A stretch of 64,000 nucleotides of DNA. Source: Gracilaria domingensis. Its lineage: Eukaryota; Rhodophyta; Florideophyceae; Gracilariales; Gracilariaceae. The position numbers and the translations under genes were made by a program. The notes under the pieces are model-generated. The model was not told the origin of the DNA, searched no databases, and saw nothing but the letters and a program-made list of their open reading frames with translations. Positions 46,673 to 56,802 of this stretch are shown here, piece after piece (the first letter of the stretch is position 1; every line of letters starts with the position of its first letter). The stretch is from contig VCMS01000321.1 in the NCBI GenBank assembly GCA_022539475.1, positions 16,077 to 80,076 of the forward strand. Direction: 5' to 3'.

Positions 46673-49600
46673 TCACTTCTTTTTCCTTGCTGCCTTCGAA
46701 GTTGACTTCAGTGCTTCGGCCAAGCCCTTCGCCATTAGCTTCACATTCCCCAACATCATATGAATCCCCTCACTTTCGGGAGTGAGTCTCATGGCGTCGC
46801 GCTCTTGCCTGTGCAAAGAGAGATCCTTCTCCGCTTCTTTTAGCATAACCGCTACTGCTGCCCTGTATCCTTTTCCACGTCTTGACGTACCCGGCATGAG
46901 TTTGACTCGATATCGGTAGTTTGTCAGAGCGCTATATGGAGCGCATATTGGCAACGCATAACGGATGGTATCTTCCGCGCGAGGTATGGCTGTCAAAGTA
47001 TCTAGAATATGGGAGCACTCCGATTCTAGCCTTCCGAGTTCTTTCAGACCTTCTGGGTCAGACATTCGGAGACCTTCTTGCTTTTCTGATCGTTTGCGAC
47101 GACCCGGCTTTTTGTCCACTTCAGAGGACGCTTGCTCAGCCTGCTCCTCTTCGGAGAGAGGGTTGCCGCCTTCGTCAAGGTTCTCGGCAACCACGGGTTC
47201 TAGTTCTTTCACGGGTTTCGAACCAAGAAGAGCAAGAGCAATGTTTCTTTCTTCTTCATCTTGATCCATGTACTTCTTCCTCATTTTCTTTAATTTGTGC
47301 TTCCTTCCACGAGGTAAGGGAGTAGGTCCTTTTGTATTGGGTAAATTAGAGGAACTTGCGCCTTTTTTCTTCCCTGGAGCCGCTTGTTGCTCTATTCTTT
47401 CTCCGCTTGGATCAGCTGCTGGAGCTGCATGATCGCGACCTTTCTTTCTGAGCTTTCTCTCTTTAGCTGAAAGATACCTCTTCGTGGACCGTGGCTGCAT
47501 TTCTAGTTCTAGTTCGGTCACGTGCTCCTCGTCGATTTCTGTCGTGGTTACCGGGTGTTGCTCAATCCTCACATCTTTCAATTCGGATGATATCGATTGC
47601 TCTTCATTGTCGGGGGCTCCAGTCATCATCGGCACGCGTTGTTCGTGTTCTAAAACTTCTGTTCCTTCATCTTTCGGTTCCTCCATTCGAACATCGGGAT
47701 CATTTGAGCTTTGTGGCTTGGCCGCGACGGAAGGCGCAACTAGGGTCTGAGGTTCGGGTTCATCTCTCCCCACCCGCTCCCCTGTCTCGTTCTTATCCAG
47801 ACTACGAACGCAACGTTCTCCCTTGTGGTACTCAATGCAGGAGTCTTCAACCCTGAACATAAAAGCAATTCCCATAACTAGCTGGTTAGGAGTTAGAAAG
47901 TTCTTCTTCCCTCTAATGAAGAAGCTCCCATTGGGAAGATATTCTCCAGAGGGAGTGGTTTTAGCTACCTGGTTTGCTCGAACCCACCAGGCTGACGTTA
48001 TGAATTTGCCGTCCCATGCCGAGGATCGGCACATAGCGAACGCTCCTGCTTGATCAAGAGTTACTTGTGGAATTTCATCGTAAGAGCCAGACTCCGGCTG
48101 CTTGAGGTTCTTGACAATGACGCTGGAGGCTCCATCTACGTCGGCGTTCACATACACATCGGCAGGACCCATATACCTCTTTACCAGCAATTCATTCTGA
48201 TGAGGATCTCTTCCGGCAACCACGAGATAGTTTTCCGAGCTTACAAACCAGTAAAACTTCTCCAACCAAAGCGGGACCCGTCTAGCTTTAATTGATGCAA
48301 CTACTGCTTCCCGTTCGAGCTTCTGAGCTTCATTCGCAGCTTTCTTCGACGCAGCCTTTATGGTCTTATCCGTCACTTCAACAGCTTTTTGCATTTTGGC
48401 AGTCGCAGTCTTTTGCTGCTCGTAGTGACGGCGAGCGTTTGCGTGTGCCCCGAGCCCGAGATCAACAGGAACAACCATACTCTTCACAATAGGATGTTCT
48501 GGGTCTTCCTCACGATCACTATCTACTTCATAGTCATTGTCTTCATCGTTATCCCAAGTGACTTGTTCCGCTTCTTCGGGTTCCACTCCAAACTCAAGCT
48601 TCAAGGATATCTGATTCTTGTCCAACTGGAGAGACTGGATTATTTCCGCAATTGGATTACCGTTCTTCTTCTCATCTTGCACCATCTTCCAAAGACCATC
48701 CCAGGGAACGGAAGCCGCGAGTGCACTATTAACTACCTTTATGGCAGCGTCGACAGCAACAATATTCGCTTCAATAGCTCTCGCACGTTCCCCAGACATT
48801 TCCCTGGCATTTTCGAAAACCTTTACTTGACCCTCCAGTCCTGACGCTAGCTTGTCAACTTTTTTGAAAGCGAGGGCTTCTCGTTTCGCTTGAGCGTTTT
48901 CGGCTCTCTGAGATTCGATGCGGGAAAAGTACTCGTCGACAGCTTCATCAAACGTGGGGAATTCCTTAACAGGCTTATTCCGGTACTGGTTAAAGAGGAA
49001 CGGTGTAAAATCTGCATAGATCTCTTTCGTCTCACCATCTTTTTCCGTTGAACTCAAAATGATGTAACCCTTTCCGGAACCACTCTTCATTTGTGCTGAC
49101 AATGTACTCTCTAATTCTTCAAAAGCATCGTAAACAGATTCAGCGCCAGTGTCGTAAAGGACCTTCAGAGAAACTTCTGGGTCAAAACCTGCAGCTATAA
49201 GAGAGTGCTCGAGAAAAGACGGCTCTATAGCCAGCTCATAAGCAAGAGCTCTTCGCGCAATTGTCAAAGCCTGCATCTTCTTCTTCGCATGCCTCCCCTT
49301 CGCATTAAGTACTTCGCTATCATCTGGAATGGCAGCCACAGCGCGTTGAACCGCTGCCTCGAAGTCGGCCTTGTTAATAATAGTCCGTTTACGGGCCTTC
49401 TCCGCAGGATATCTTTCGCGAACTGCAACAATGCCATCTTCCCCATCTCCTTTAGTGCGATCAACCCGTAGCAGTGTAAGAATTGTGTAGTCAGCGTCCG
49501 TCAATATGACGTTTCCGCCCGAAAAGGCTTCCACGATGAGGTGAGCTGCAATGGCGCCTTCTCCAGAAAACGAAAGGTCCATGATTCGATCACCACCATC

Positions 49601-49969
49601 TCCAAGTTGCGTAACTGAATCAAGTCGCCTTCCGCGAATGTGCTTCCTGAGCTTCAAGCAAAAACCGGAGGGTACGTCCTTCTCTCTATCGAATTGCGTC
49701 ATATGCATTCGAGCGCCTGACTCCAGAAGCAACAAGCGTTTTCCCCACGATTGAGACACGGATGTGGACGGTACGTTCTTATCTTCTCCACTCTCGGAGT
49801 TCCCTGAATGCTTTGGTTGGTTGCGTGATGGCGGAACGGACAGCTTCAATATGTAAGTCCTTCCATTCTGGGCATCATAAACGTTTAAAACTCGCGCACC
49901 TTGAAGGGTCTTTTGCAGGATTGACGTTTCGATGCGAAGGTCTAGAAGACCCATTCTCGTCTTACCCAT
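46673..49969 (-). CDS. NEMF: NEMF/Rqc2 ribosome quality control protein (1,098 aa)
   Basis: Recognises stalled 60S subunits carrying peptidyl-tRNA, recruits Listerin, and adds CAT tails in yeast. ATG 49969. The NFACT-N domain starts MGKTRMGLLDLRIETSILQK, with ARVLNVYDAQNGRTYILKL. A central coiled coil follows (about 340-430). NFACT-R (DUF814) is at about 555-690, including KFYWFVSSENYLVVAGRDPHQ and DVYVNADVDGASSVIVKN. An acidic and basic linker precedes NFACT-C near 980-1060, with ALPICAPYSALTNYRYRVKL. Length and order match human NEMF (1,076). No intron. Confidence 0.92.
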   Translation of the reverse strand: MGKTRMGLLDLRIETSILQKTLQGARVLNVYDAQNGRTYILKLSVPPSRNQPKHSGNSESGEDKNVPSTSVSQSWGKRLLLLESGARMHMTQFDREKDVPSGFCLKLRKHIRGRRLDSVTQLGDGGDRIMDLSFSGEGAIAAHLIVEAFSGGNVILTDADYTILTLLRVDRTKGDGEDGIVAVRERYPAEKARKRTIINKADFEAAVQRAVAAIPDDSEVLNAKGRHAKKKMQALTIARRALAYELAIEPSFLEHSLIAAGFDPEVSLKVLYDTGAESVYDAFEELESTLSAQMKSGSGKGYIILSSTEKDGETKEIYADFTPFLFNQYRNKPVKEFPTFDEAVDEYFSRIESQRAENAQAKREALAFKKVDKLASGLEGQVKVFENAREMSGERARAIEANIVAVDAAIKVVNSALAASVPWDGLWKMVQDEKKNGNPIAEIIQSLQLDKNQISLKLEFGVEPEEAEQVTWDNDEDNDYEVDSDREEDPEHPIVKSMVVPVDLGLGAHANARRHYEQQKTATAKMQKAVEVTDKTIKAASKKAANEAQKLEREAVVASIKARRVPLWLEKFYWFVSSENYLVVAGRDPHQNELLVKRYMGPADVYVNADVDGASSVIVKNLKQPESGSYDEIPQVTLDQAGAFAMCRSSAWDGKFITSAWWVRANQVAKTTPSGEYLPNGSFFIRGKKNFLTPNQLVMGIAFMFRVEDSCIEYHKGERCVRSLDKNETGERVGRDEPEPQTLVAPSVAAKPQSSNDPDVRMEEPKDEGTEVLEHEQRVPMMTGAPDNEEQSISSELKDVRIEQHPVTTTEIDEEHVTELELEMQPRSTKRYLSAKERKLRKKGRDHAAPAADPSGERIEQQAAPGKKKGASSSNLPNTKGPTPLPRGRKHKLKKMRKKYMDQDEEERNIALALLGSKPVKELEPVVAENLDEGGNPLSEEEQAEQASSEVDKKPGRRKRSEKQEGLRMSDPEGLKELGRLESECSHILDTLTAIPRAEDTIRYALPICAPYSALTNYRYRVKLMPGTSRRGKGYRAAVAVMLKEAEKDLSLHRQERDAMRLTPESEGIHMMLGNVKLMAKGLAEALKSTSKAARKKK

Positions 49970-50608
49970 GGCTTAAATGAAGTCAGCGGCCAGCCCGTTT
50001 CGCCAAGGACCGATGCAAATGGATTTCTTTCACCTTTCAAAACCTAGAAAGCCAACAAAGAGATACCCAAAATGAGCTGCGGTGTAGAATACCGACGGTT
50101 CGCCGTCGAGAAAGAGAAAAAGATCACTCGGTAGGCCGGACTCCGCCACGCTTTCGGCAAGACTGCTGACAAGTTTTTACTCAAATAGTGCAAAAGTTCT
50201 GGTTATGTTAAAGACATACAACCTGTACTCTGTACTGTTTTGTACCCAAGACTTTGGTAGCGGTGGTTGAACGAACGAACGAAACCTTCAGTGGTTGAAA
50301 GTTGAAGAAAAATCTTATACGAAGGTAGTTTCTCGATGCACGTCCCATTGTCCCATCGAAATCTCTGCTTTTGTCGCAAAACGTGAAGTGACGTGCATAC
50401 AATAAGATTACTATATGCACATTAGGCGTATCTACACGTACATGATGTACGCCGTCGCAACTCACGCCCCATTTCCATTCCGGGCAATCTGAACCTCCAT
50501 GGCAGTACTGCTTTCGGCGATTCTCTGAGGCCCCGACAGAGAGGGTCAATTTCATGGGTTCAGCGCCATTTCTGAACCCATTGCCAGCAGTGCCGGTCGT
50601 GTCGACAG

Positions 50609-50653
50609 TGTTGTCAGTCATCTGTGTCGACTCGACACAGATGACTGACAACA
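50609..50653. repeat. Perfect hairpin, 22-nt arms, 1-nt loop
   Basis: 50609-50630 is the exact reverse complement of 50632-50653, separated by a single C. Arms contain CAGTCATCTGTGTCGA. A one-base loop cannot fold as such, so in RNA the stem would open by a few pairs. No mismatch exists in 22 positions. Confidence 0.95.
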
Positions 50654-51084
50654 GCCTCCAAGGGGCGCAAAAGTTATAAACGATAAACAGCCCCTCTCCG
50701 AGGCCGAGTATTTTATACACCGGATGGCATTGAGAGAGGAATCTAGGCTTTGCGGGGATCGTAATGTATTTGCCTGTAAGGCACGATGACTTTGCACTGG
50801 TGGCTCTATGAGATCATGTCTGACAAAGTTTGCGATCATGATGATCGCGATCGTTGTTCGACATGATAACACCCTCATGATTGGAAAAGAAGCAAGTTTT
50901 TGGCGTGCTCCTTCGTGATATCGGAAGCTTTGACGGCAGATACTTGTTGGTTGCTTTAGACTACAGAAGATGTGCCATTTGCAGTCATGTTTTGCTACCT
51001 ATAGTATGCCCCGGTTTTGGACACCACTGAGACCTCAGCTCAGTATCACTAAACTTGCATCCTTTGCCCAGCTAATCTCTTTCT

Positions 51085-51150
51085 CTCCCTCTGTGTGTGT
51101 GTGTGTTTGAGTATTCTAGCCTAATTCCGGCCTAGTATAGAGAGTTTCTC
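51085..51150 (+). repeat. Interspersed repeat, copy 2
   Basis: CTCTGTGTGTGTGTGTG, then AGTATTCTAGCCTAATTCCG, then GCCTAGTATAGAGAGTTTC. It has the same block order as 46545-46600. Followed by CTCTCTCATTAGAGAG, itself partly self-complementary. Confidence 0.55.
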
Positions 51151-51287
51151 TCTCATTAGAGAGGCCAGTACACTCTCAGGCCACTTTTTATCTCTATCAA
51201 AAGTAATGACTCCAAGCTACTAAAAGTACAGAACGGAGCCCGTACACCTCTCAAAGACCTGATGTATAGGCGCTTTTGTTGTTCAAA

Positions 51288-51402
51288 CTCTCTCTCTCTG
51301 TTTATGGGTGTAACAGGCGGAATTAGGCTGTTAGGAATTAGGCTGTTACTAACAGCCTAATTCCGGCGTGCTACAGAACGTTTCTGTTGAAAGAAACGTT
51401 CT
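51288..51402 (+). repeat. Interspersed repeat, copy 3, with tandem and inverted units
   Basis: CTCTCTCTCTCTGTTTATGGG, then GGAATTAGGCTGTTA twice in tandem (51319-51333 and 51334-51348), one base, then its exact inverse (51350-51364), and CGGCGTGCTACAGAACGTTTC. A second hairpin follows: 51375-51385 pairs with 51392-51402 (11 nt, 6-nt loop). The inverse block corresponds to the AGCCTAATTCCGG core of the other copies. Confidence 0.7.
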
Positions 51403-51479
51403 CTCACTGTTCAAACTGCTTTCTTTTTCCTTGTGTTTCTCTCTCTCTAATTTCCAAAGCGCTCACAAATTATTCCTAA

Positions 51480-51532
51480 GTTAGCAAACCTTCCGAAGGT
51501 TAGGAGTCCTAACCCTCGGAAGGTCTGCTAAC
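51480..51532. repeat. Near-perfect hairpin, 26-nt arms, 1-nt loop
   Basis: 51480-51505 and 51507-51532 are reverse complements except at two positions, both of which could form G-U pairs in RNA. The arm ends are GTTAGCA and TGCTAAC. Confidence 0.93.
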
Positions 51533-51621
51533 GAATCAACACTTCCAGCAACTTTGCAACCAACTTTGCGTCGAAGCCACCAACTGCAATTATGAGCCGT
51601 GCTGCAACACGAAAACCTCAG

Positions 51622-52104
51622 CAAGGTGCAGGGGTTGGTCCAATCCGATTGCGAGAAATTGCAATCACCCTTCCCCTCTGCAATCGCAATTGCAATCACC
51701 CTCACCGTTTGCAATCGCGATTGCAATCATCTCTCTCCTTCGCAATCACGATTGCGATTGGGAGTCTTTGTGCAATCGCAATCGCAATTGCAATACAACG
51801 TAGATCTGGCAGCTCTCGTTATGTTCTACATTGCATGTTTAACTCTACGCTAATCTCAAACATAATATGAGAGTGTAGAGAAAGCTTTGTTTACGTACGA
51901 ATATCTTCAGAACGGCGCTTTTCCGGATGTCAACAGTATAGTCGATTGAAATCTGATTGCACATTGGGCTTGACATTTGCAATCAGATTGCAATTGGGCT
52001 TGCCATCTGCAATCAGATTGCAATCACTAGCTCTTGAAGCAATCGCCGATTGCGATTGGTGATTGCAATCGATTGCGCAAGCAATCGATTGGAACCAACC
52101 CCTG
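51622..52104. mobile_element. Non-autonomous hAT-like DNA transposon (483 bp)
   Basis: Terminal inverted repeats read CAGGGGTTGGTCCAATCCG at the left (from 51629) and CAGGGGTTGGTTCCAATCG at the right (inverse, ending 52104). An 8-bp direct repeat AACCTCAG lies at 51614-51621 and 52105-52112, the target-duplication length of hAT elements. At the left end 7 extra bases (51622-51628) separate it from the CAGGGG, perhaps a small insertion within the terminal repeat. The interior has at least twenty copies of GCAATC/GATTGC in both directions, like subterminal transposase-binding sites. No gene is present, so it must have moved using a transposase from elsewhere. Confidence 0.7.
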
Positions 52105-52112
52105 AACCTCAG

Positions 52113-52486
52113 GTCTTGCAAGTTTTTTATGTGGTGCCAGCCTGGTCTTTGCGCACTTCGTCTTCAGATGAAGGCTTGTCGCCTTCAACAATGCCAAGGT
52201 TTTTGCTGTCCTGTAGAACTTCATTTTTGATGAACTGCATACCTGGTAGCAGAAAGCTGCTTTCTTGTTGTGAGGTTCAAGGTGGAGAGTCACCACAGAT
52301 AGAAGGTGCAGAACCAAGTGCACGATTCGCCAAGCAAGATGGTTTACGGTAGCCCGTTTACCCTATAAGTCATTCCTACAAACTCAAAAAGAAATCTCTA
52401 GCTGGAGTAGATACCTTCTTCCTATTACCCTACAACGCAAAGATTGGAGTGCTCTCGAAATGTGCTCTCGAAATGGGTAAATCATT
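52113..52486. other. Intergenic, nothing recognised
   Basis: About 370 bp between the transposon and the 3' end of the next minus-strand gene. The only oddity is a direct repeat of GTGCTCTCGAAAT near 52450. No gene called. Confidence 0.4.
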
Positions 52487-54778
52487 TCATTGGTGATGAG
52501 TGTGGCGATGCTTGTGATGGGAACGGTGCCAACCACTGTCATCCTGATTCGTCTTTTCAGTCAACGGTCCCAAACTGTGTCTGTGACTTCTGCTCTTCGA
52601 TCTTTTCGATGACTTATGATACTGCGGACCACTGTACATGCTCGGAGCTGGGTATGGGTCTTCATCAGTAGATTGGCTGTGAACTGGTGTGCTTTCGGAA
52701 GCCGCGTATTCATGGCTTTCGACTTCCGAAACTGATTCATCATCATCATCATCGTCATCTTCTTCAGGAGTAACCTGATACTCTTCACGGTGTGTAGGAA
52801 CTCCTCTTCTAGTTCGGTACACGTCAACGGTCTGACGGATAGAGTGAGCCAGACTCTTCACGGTGGCGAAAGTCACGTCATCTCGACTTATGCCAAGCTT
52901 GTCGTGCAGCAAATAGGGATCTGGCAGCTTCTGGTTGTCAATACCGAACTCGAATGAGAAGGGGCCAAGCATGAGAGACCATGGAGAATAATCCGAAAAA
53001 CGTAGTAAACCCTGGATCAGCTTGTAGTACGCAATAGGAATCACCCTGTGAACATCCGGTATGATTCTATCTCGCATTAGATGATAAAACTGCAACGTAG
53101 CGGACATGAGCATGCTGCAAATAGAGAGGAATATCTTGAGAGTTGTTGCGCTCGCCCATCCAATCCGTTGCAGAAGTTCTCGAACTCTCTCATCTCTGTT
53201 CAGAATTCGAATGAAGGCCGCTAGCGCTCTACGAATGTAGGTCACACTTCCCCAAAAAGCAATCACATGAGCGATAAACCTCTTGAAATACGGTGCAAGT
53301 TGTGACAGACGTTTGTTAATGATCCTGGCAATCAGTCTCACGTCGTCCTTCCAGAACTTTTCCCAGATATGCGCCATAGCATCAGCAACGTTTCGCGACA
53401 AACGCCGAGGCCTGTAGGAAAACATTGGCGGTGGACCAAGGGAAGTTTCGGCATCGCTACGGACAGTTTTCTGCTGTCTATATTGGGTTTTCATGTATTC
53501 CACCTCGCGCATGTTAAGGGCCCTTGCAGACGGCTTATGGGTTCGTTCTTGATGAGCTTGATGTTGAGATTCATAGTGTTGAGATTCTTCTTCTACTTGG
53601 TCCTCTTCACCAAGATTGTATGTATGAGCTTCATCAAACTCTTCACCGTCGCTTTCATCATAGCCATGATCATGGTTACTGGTATGGTCATCATTGTCAG
53701 TGCGTGGTTGGGGTGCTGTTTGATACGGTACGGAGGCCTTTCGGTCGAGGTTACGTAGCCTGGCCTTGATCTGCGACTGAGCACTAACAGGTTGAAGTGA
53801 ATGTATCTCCTTTTCAATCACTTGGGCAACATCATCAAAAGTATCCGGTATATCTTCTGATGGAACAGTAGGCTGAAGCTCTTCTGAAGCCGGTTCCTGT
53901 GCCTGACGGTGAGCATGTTGCACGTCGCTGAGCAGATGCGAAGGTTGCTCCAGCGCAGTCACACCATCGCGGCGTTTGTGACCGTGATGATATTGAGCAT
54001 ACGATCCTTCCGGTTCCGGCTCTAATTCCGACGCAGCTTCAGTGTCACTGTGTTCCACCACCACTTTAGTGCCGCCGTTGAAGGCGGAGAGTTCGACGGT
54101 ATCTGCATACTGGTGCAGAATTTCAGTATTCGACACAGTCTGAAACTGGCTGGAGCGAATAGAATCGCTTTCATAGACGGTGCGGTCGTTTGGATCCTCC
54201 AGCTTGGCAGGTGAGTTTACAACGCGAGCGTTGAGATCGTGAAACAAATCTCGTACGACCTGTCGATCCTGCGCACGACACTTCCTTGGGTCCGGCCGCG
54301 TGTGGGGCGGACGAGCCGGAGGATTAAAGCGCGACACGTTGAGACGCGACGAATCTGGCGTCGAAGCAAGTTCGACGCGCTGCTGCTCCTCGAACAAAGA
54401 ACGAACGTGTCGGAATGACGAGCGCTTCTTATGCGGTGCGGGCACGGAGAGGAAGGGAGGATAGGCACAGCGAGGGGGAGGAGATGTCGGCGGAGTGGGC
54501 GGTAGAGAAGCCAGGGTCGGGCGATGATAAGAACGGGAGGAACGGATGCGCAGGCGACGCGCGAGCTGCGCCGCTTTGAGGCGGGTGACGCGGCCGAGAC
54601 AATGCGCAGATGGCCATGATGCGCGCGCATCGCGGTGACCGTTTGAACATACGGCGAATGACTGCTGCGCGCTTGGCGGCGCGCCATTGGAACGGGGCGG
54701 TAACGGCGCGCGGCGAGTGGCTGCCGAGCGCGTGGCGCGTGCGGCGCGCGTGCCGCTCGCCCTCGGTTGAACAGTCAT
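52487..54778 (-). CDS. Unknown acidic/His-rich protein with amphipathic or membrane helices (763 aa)
   Basis: ATG 54778. Residues 1-140 are Arg/Pro/Ala-rich and coded by very GC-rich DNA, possibly a transit-like or disordered region. 150-460 is acidic and His/Gln-rich (HHGHKRRDGV, EEESQHYESQHQAHQE). 470-650 is the only well-folded part: several hydrophobic helices (FKRFIAHVIAFWGSVTYIRR, LKIFLSICSMLMSATLQFYH) and SPWSLMLGPFSFEFGIDNQK. The C-terminus is acidic then Ser/His/Arg-rich, ending RSHHKHRHTHHQ. I do not recognise a family. A peripheral or integral membrane protein is possible. Intact over 763 codons, so real. Confidence 0.65.
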   Translation of the reverse strand: MTVQPRASGTRAARATRSAATRRAPLPPRSNGAPPSAQQSFAVCSNGHRDARASWPSAHCLGRVTRLKAAQLARRLRIRSSRSYHRPTLASLPPTPPTSPPPRCAYPPFLSVPAPHKKRSSFRHVRSLFEEQQRVELASTPDSSRLNVSRFNPPARPPHTRPDPRKCRAQDRQVVRDLFHDLNARVVNSPAKLEDPNDRTVYESDSIRSSQFQTVSNTEILHQYADTVELSAFNGGTKVVVEHSDTEAASELEPEPEGSYAQYHHGHKRRDGVTALEQPSHLLSDVQHAHRQAQEPASEELQPTVPSEDIPDTFDDVAQVIEKEIHSLQPVSAQSQIKARLRNLDRKASVPYQTAPQPRTDNDDHTSNHDHGYDESDGEEFDEAHTYNLGEEDQVEEESQHYESQHQAHQERTHKPSARALNMREVEYMKTQYRQQKTVRSDAETSLGPPPMFSYRPRRLSRNVADAMAHIWEKFWKDDVRLIARIINKRLSQLAPYFKRFIAHVIAFWGSVTYIRRALAAFIRILNRDERVRELLQRIGWASATTLKIFLSICSMLMSATLQFYHLMRDRIIPDVHRVIPIAYYKLIQGLLRFSDYSPWSLMLGPFSFEFGIDNQKLPDPYLLHDKLGISRDDVTFATVKSLAHSIRQTVDVYRTRRGVPTHREEYQVTPEEDDDDDDDESVSEVESHEYAASESTPVHSQSTDEDPYPAPSMYSGPQYHKSSKRSKSRSHRHSLGPLTEKTNQDDSGWHRSHHKHRHTHHQ

Positions 54779-56802
54779 GCGTCGGCCACGGGCGCGCGCG
54801 TTGTTGCCGTTCGGGGGCGGTCGACCGCAGTGCGGCGGCGCGTAATGCGCGCGCCGTCGCCACCGCGGTCATGGGCGCCCATCGGCGGCGAAGGGGACCG
54901 CTCCGCTCCGCGTCGCGACACTCCGTGAGTTGGTGCGAACGAGACTGCAGTGCGAGACTTGTGTGCGCGCGCTTTGGCTCGGAGATGTGGCATGACCGCA
55001 CGACGACCAGCTCGCCAGCTCGTTAGACGGTGCCGCAAGTCGCGCGTTTTGAGTTTGAAATTCAAAACTGATCTCGCATTTATGGCAGGCACGCACGTAC
55101 AAAGGCGTTAAACGTTGCCGTGATGTAATTTTAGAAGCGTAGCCAACAAACCAAGCTCTCGAGACGGCCATGACTCTACGCGGAATTTTGAAGACCAGGC
55201 AGTCGCGTCGAGTCCTGTCCACATGTGTTCTGCTTGCTCTGCCAGGTGAAGGGCAATGCACCGCGTGCGTTTGATAGGTAGTGTTATCGTCCAAACGTTT
55301 GAACAGCGACATGCTCCCACGGTTCTCGTTTAACCTTCAACCTTCACCGCCCAGAAGTATAACTCTCATCGCACAATCAATTTCTTTGCATAGATCTTTA
55401 GAACCAGAGCTCAAAGTTCCATATTTCCCCCGGCAACTTCCACTTCATGACAAGACATACAATCCGTACCAACAAAGGCAATACAGCCGTAACGTCCACA
55501 ACGCGCGTTTGTTCCTACACACGCTAAGTTCATTGACTGAACAACGAACGCATCACGGAACCGAAACGAACACTTTCTTCCCTCGAGAAACCAATCGTCA
55601 GGCATTACATTTGAGGAACGGCATTACCCGCTTCCCATCTTCAAGAGCACTATTAAAAGAGAGTCCTCACCGCAAATGTGCATCATCATATTGGTAATAC
55701 CATTCTAGATGGAAAATGATTCTGATGTCACAGTTGGTCAGCTGAAAATGTCTCCTAGTGTTGAGTATGGTGCAGCCCAATTGAAACAAAAGCATGTCAG
55801 AACGTTGCATTCCCCAGTAGCAGAATGCCGTTCTCGTACGAGAGACTGGAGACCCTGGTCACATGATTCAAGCAAGAGTCTTGCTGCAAGACACATCGGA
55901 GACAATACCAAGTCCGGCGTCACATTCGGCGTCGAGGAGCAATAGCTGAGAGATACTAACTTGGGCAAAACGGCCGAAAAGAAAGCTATTCTACTGTGCG
56001 AGCACGCGCGTTCCTTCAACAGACGGAAGCGCTCTGGAAGAACCAGTAAATGAACAGGTGTAGCTATAGGAGAGATAGAGACGTTCAGCACATCGATGTG
56101 CTGACATAATGTGGTACTGCCCTTCTGTCGGCAAAGCCGTTCCTTCAGTATACAAGCCCCATTCCTGAGCTATTTCTATTCCGGCATGACTCGGAGGATA
56201 GCAGCACCTTCGGATAGGTATTAATTTTACATGGCAGAGCCGATGATCTGACCAACTTGTCACTGTTTCTTTCTATCTGGATTACAAGGACCAGACAGAA
56301 GCCAAGAAAGAGACTTCTGGAACATTCGAAACGATATGAGACATACGCAGATAGATCTGCCTGCTTCTTTCCTACCCGATGCTTCACAGAGAACGAATTG
56401 AGCCCCGGCTGTGCCAGTTTCCCATCAGGTGTCCCCATACCTTTCTTCTTCAGACTCATCACAGGTCCATACTCATCTCTGTCTACCAGCGGTAAGATGG
56501 TTCTGGCCGAGGTAAACGTGAGAGGACACCTTTGGCAACCGGCGAAAGCTATCGTACATATATTTGTAGAATACATTGCAGTGGCAGTACATAACTGGCG
56601 TTGGTGGCAGCCTGAAGTATTCTGTTTCAAGTTGACTTTGTCATGGAAGACAAAAACTTTGAATAGCAAGGCAGCAAATGTATAAACATGTCGAAATCAA
56701 TTATGTGCAAACAGCCACCGAGAAGCCTTATCCATTGTTAATCCCCCAAAACATGCACTTCAGCGACATAATTGCCCAATTCCCCACACTAAAGCCCCAA
56801 GT
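54779..56802. other. Long intergenic region, no supported gene
   Basis: About 2 kb. The first 250 bp are a GC-rich promoter-like block. Open frames exist on both strands (55709-55945 +, ATG start, 78 codons; 56669-56145 - and 56257-56685 +, overlapping each other), but none has recognisable content and the overlapping pair cannot both be coding. No repeat or RNA gene seen. Confidence 0.4.

Larger units (their letters stand above)
49970..51613. other. Intergenic rich in hairpins and short repeats
   Basis: About 1.6 kb before the small transposon. A 170-codon minus-strand frame (50720-50208) and its overlap partner contain a perfect hairpin and no known domain, so they are not called as genes. 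Microsatellites occur (GTGTGTGTGTGTGT near 51095, CTCTCTCTCT near 51290). The NEMF promoter should lie in the first 200 bp. Confidence 0.45.

Noticed and set aside
50208-50878. Minus-strand frames of 170 and 86 codons after NEMF
   Set aside because: They overlap one another, include a perfect hairpin and lack domains.
51640-52104. Many short repeats resembling a CRISPR array
   Set aside because: Repeats are 6-10 nt, irregularly spaced and in both orientations, inside an element with terminal inverted repeats; the genome is eukaryotic.
56145-56685. Overlapping frames on both strands (174 and 142 codons)
   Set aside because: They cannot both be genes and neither has recognisable content.
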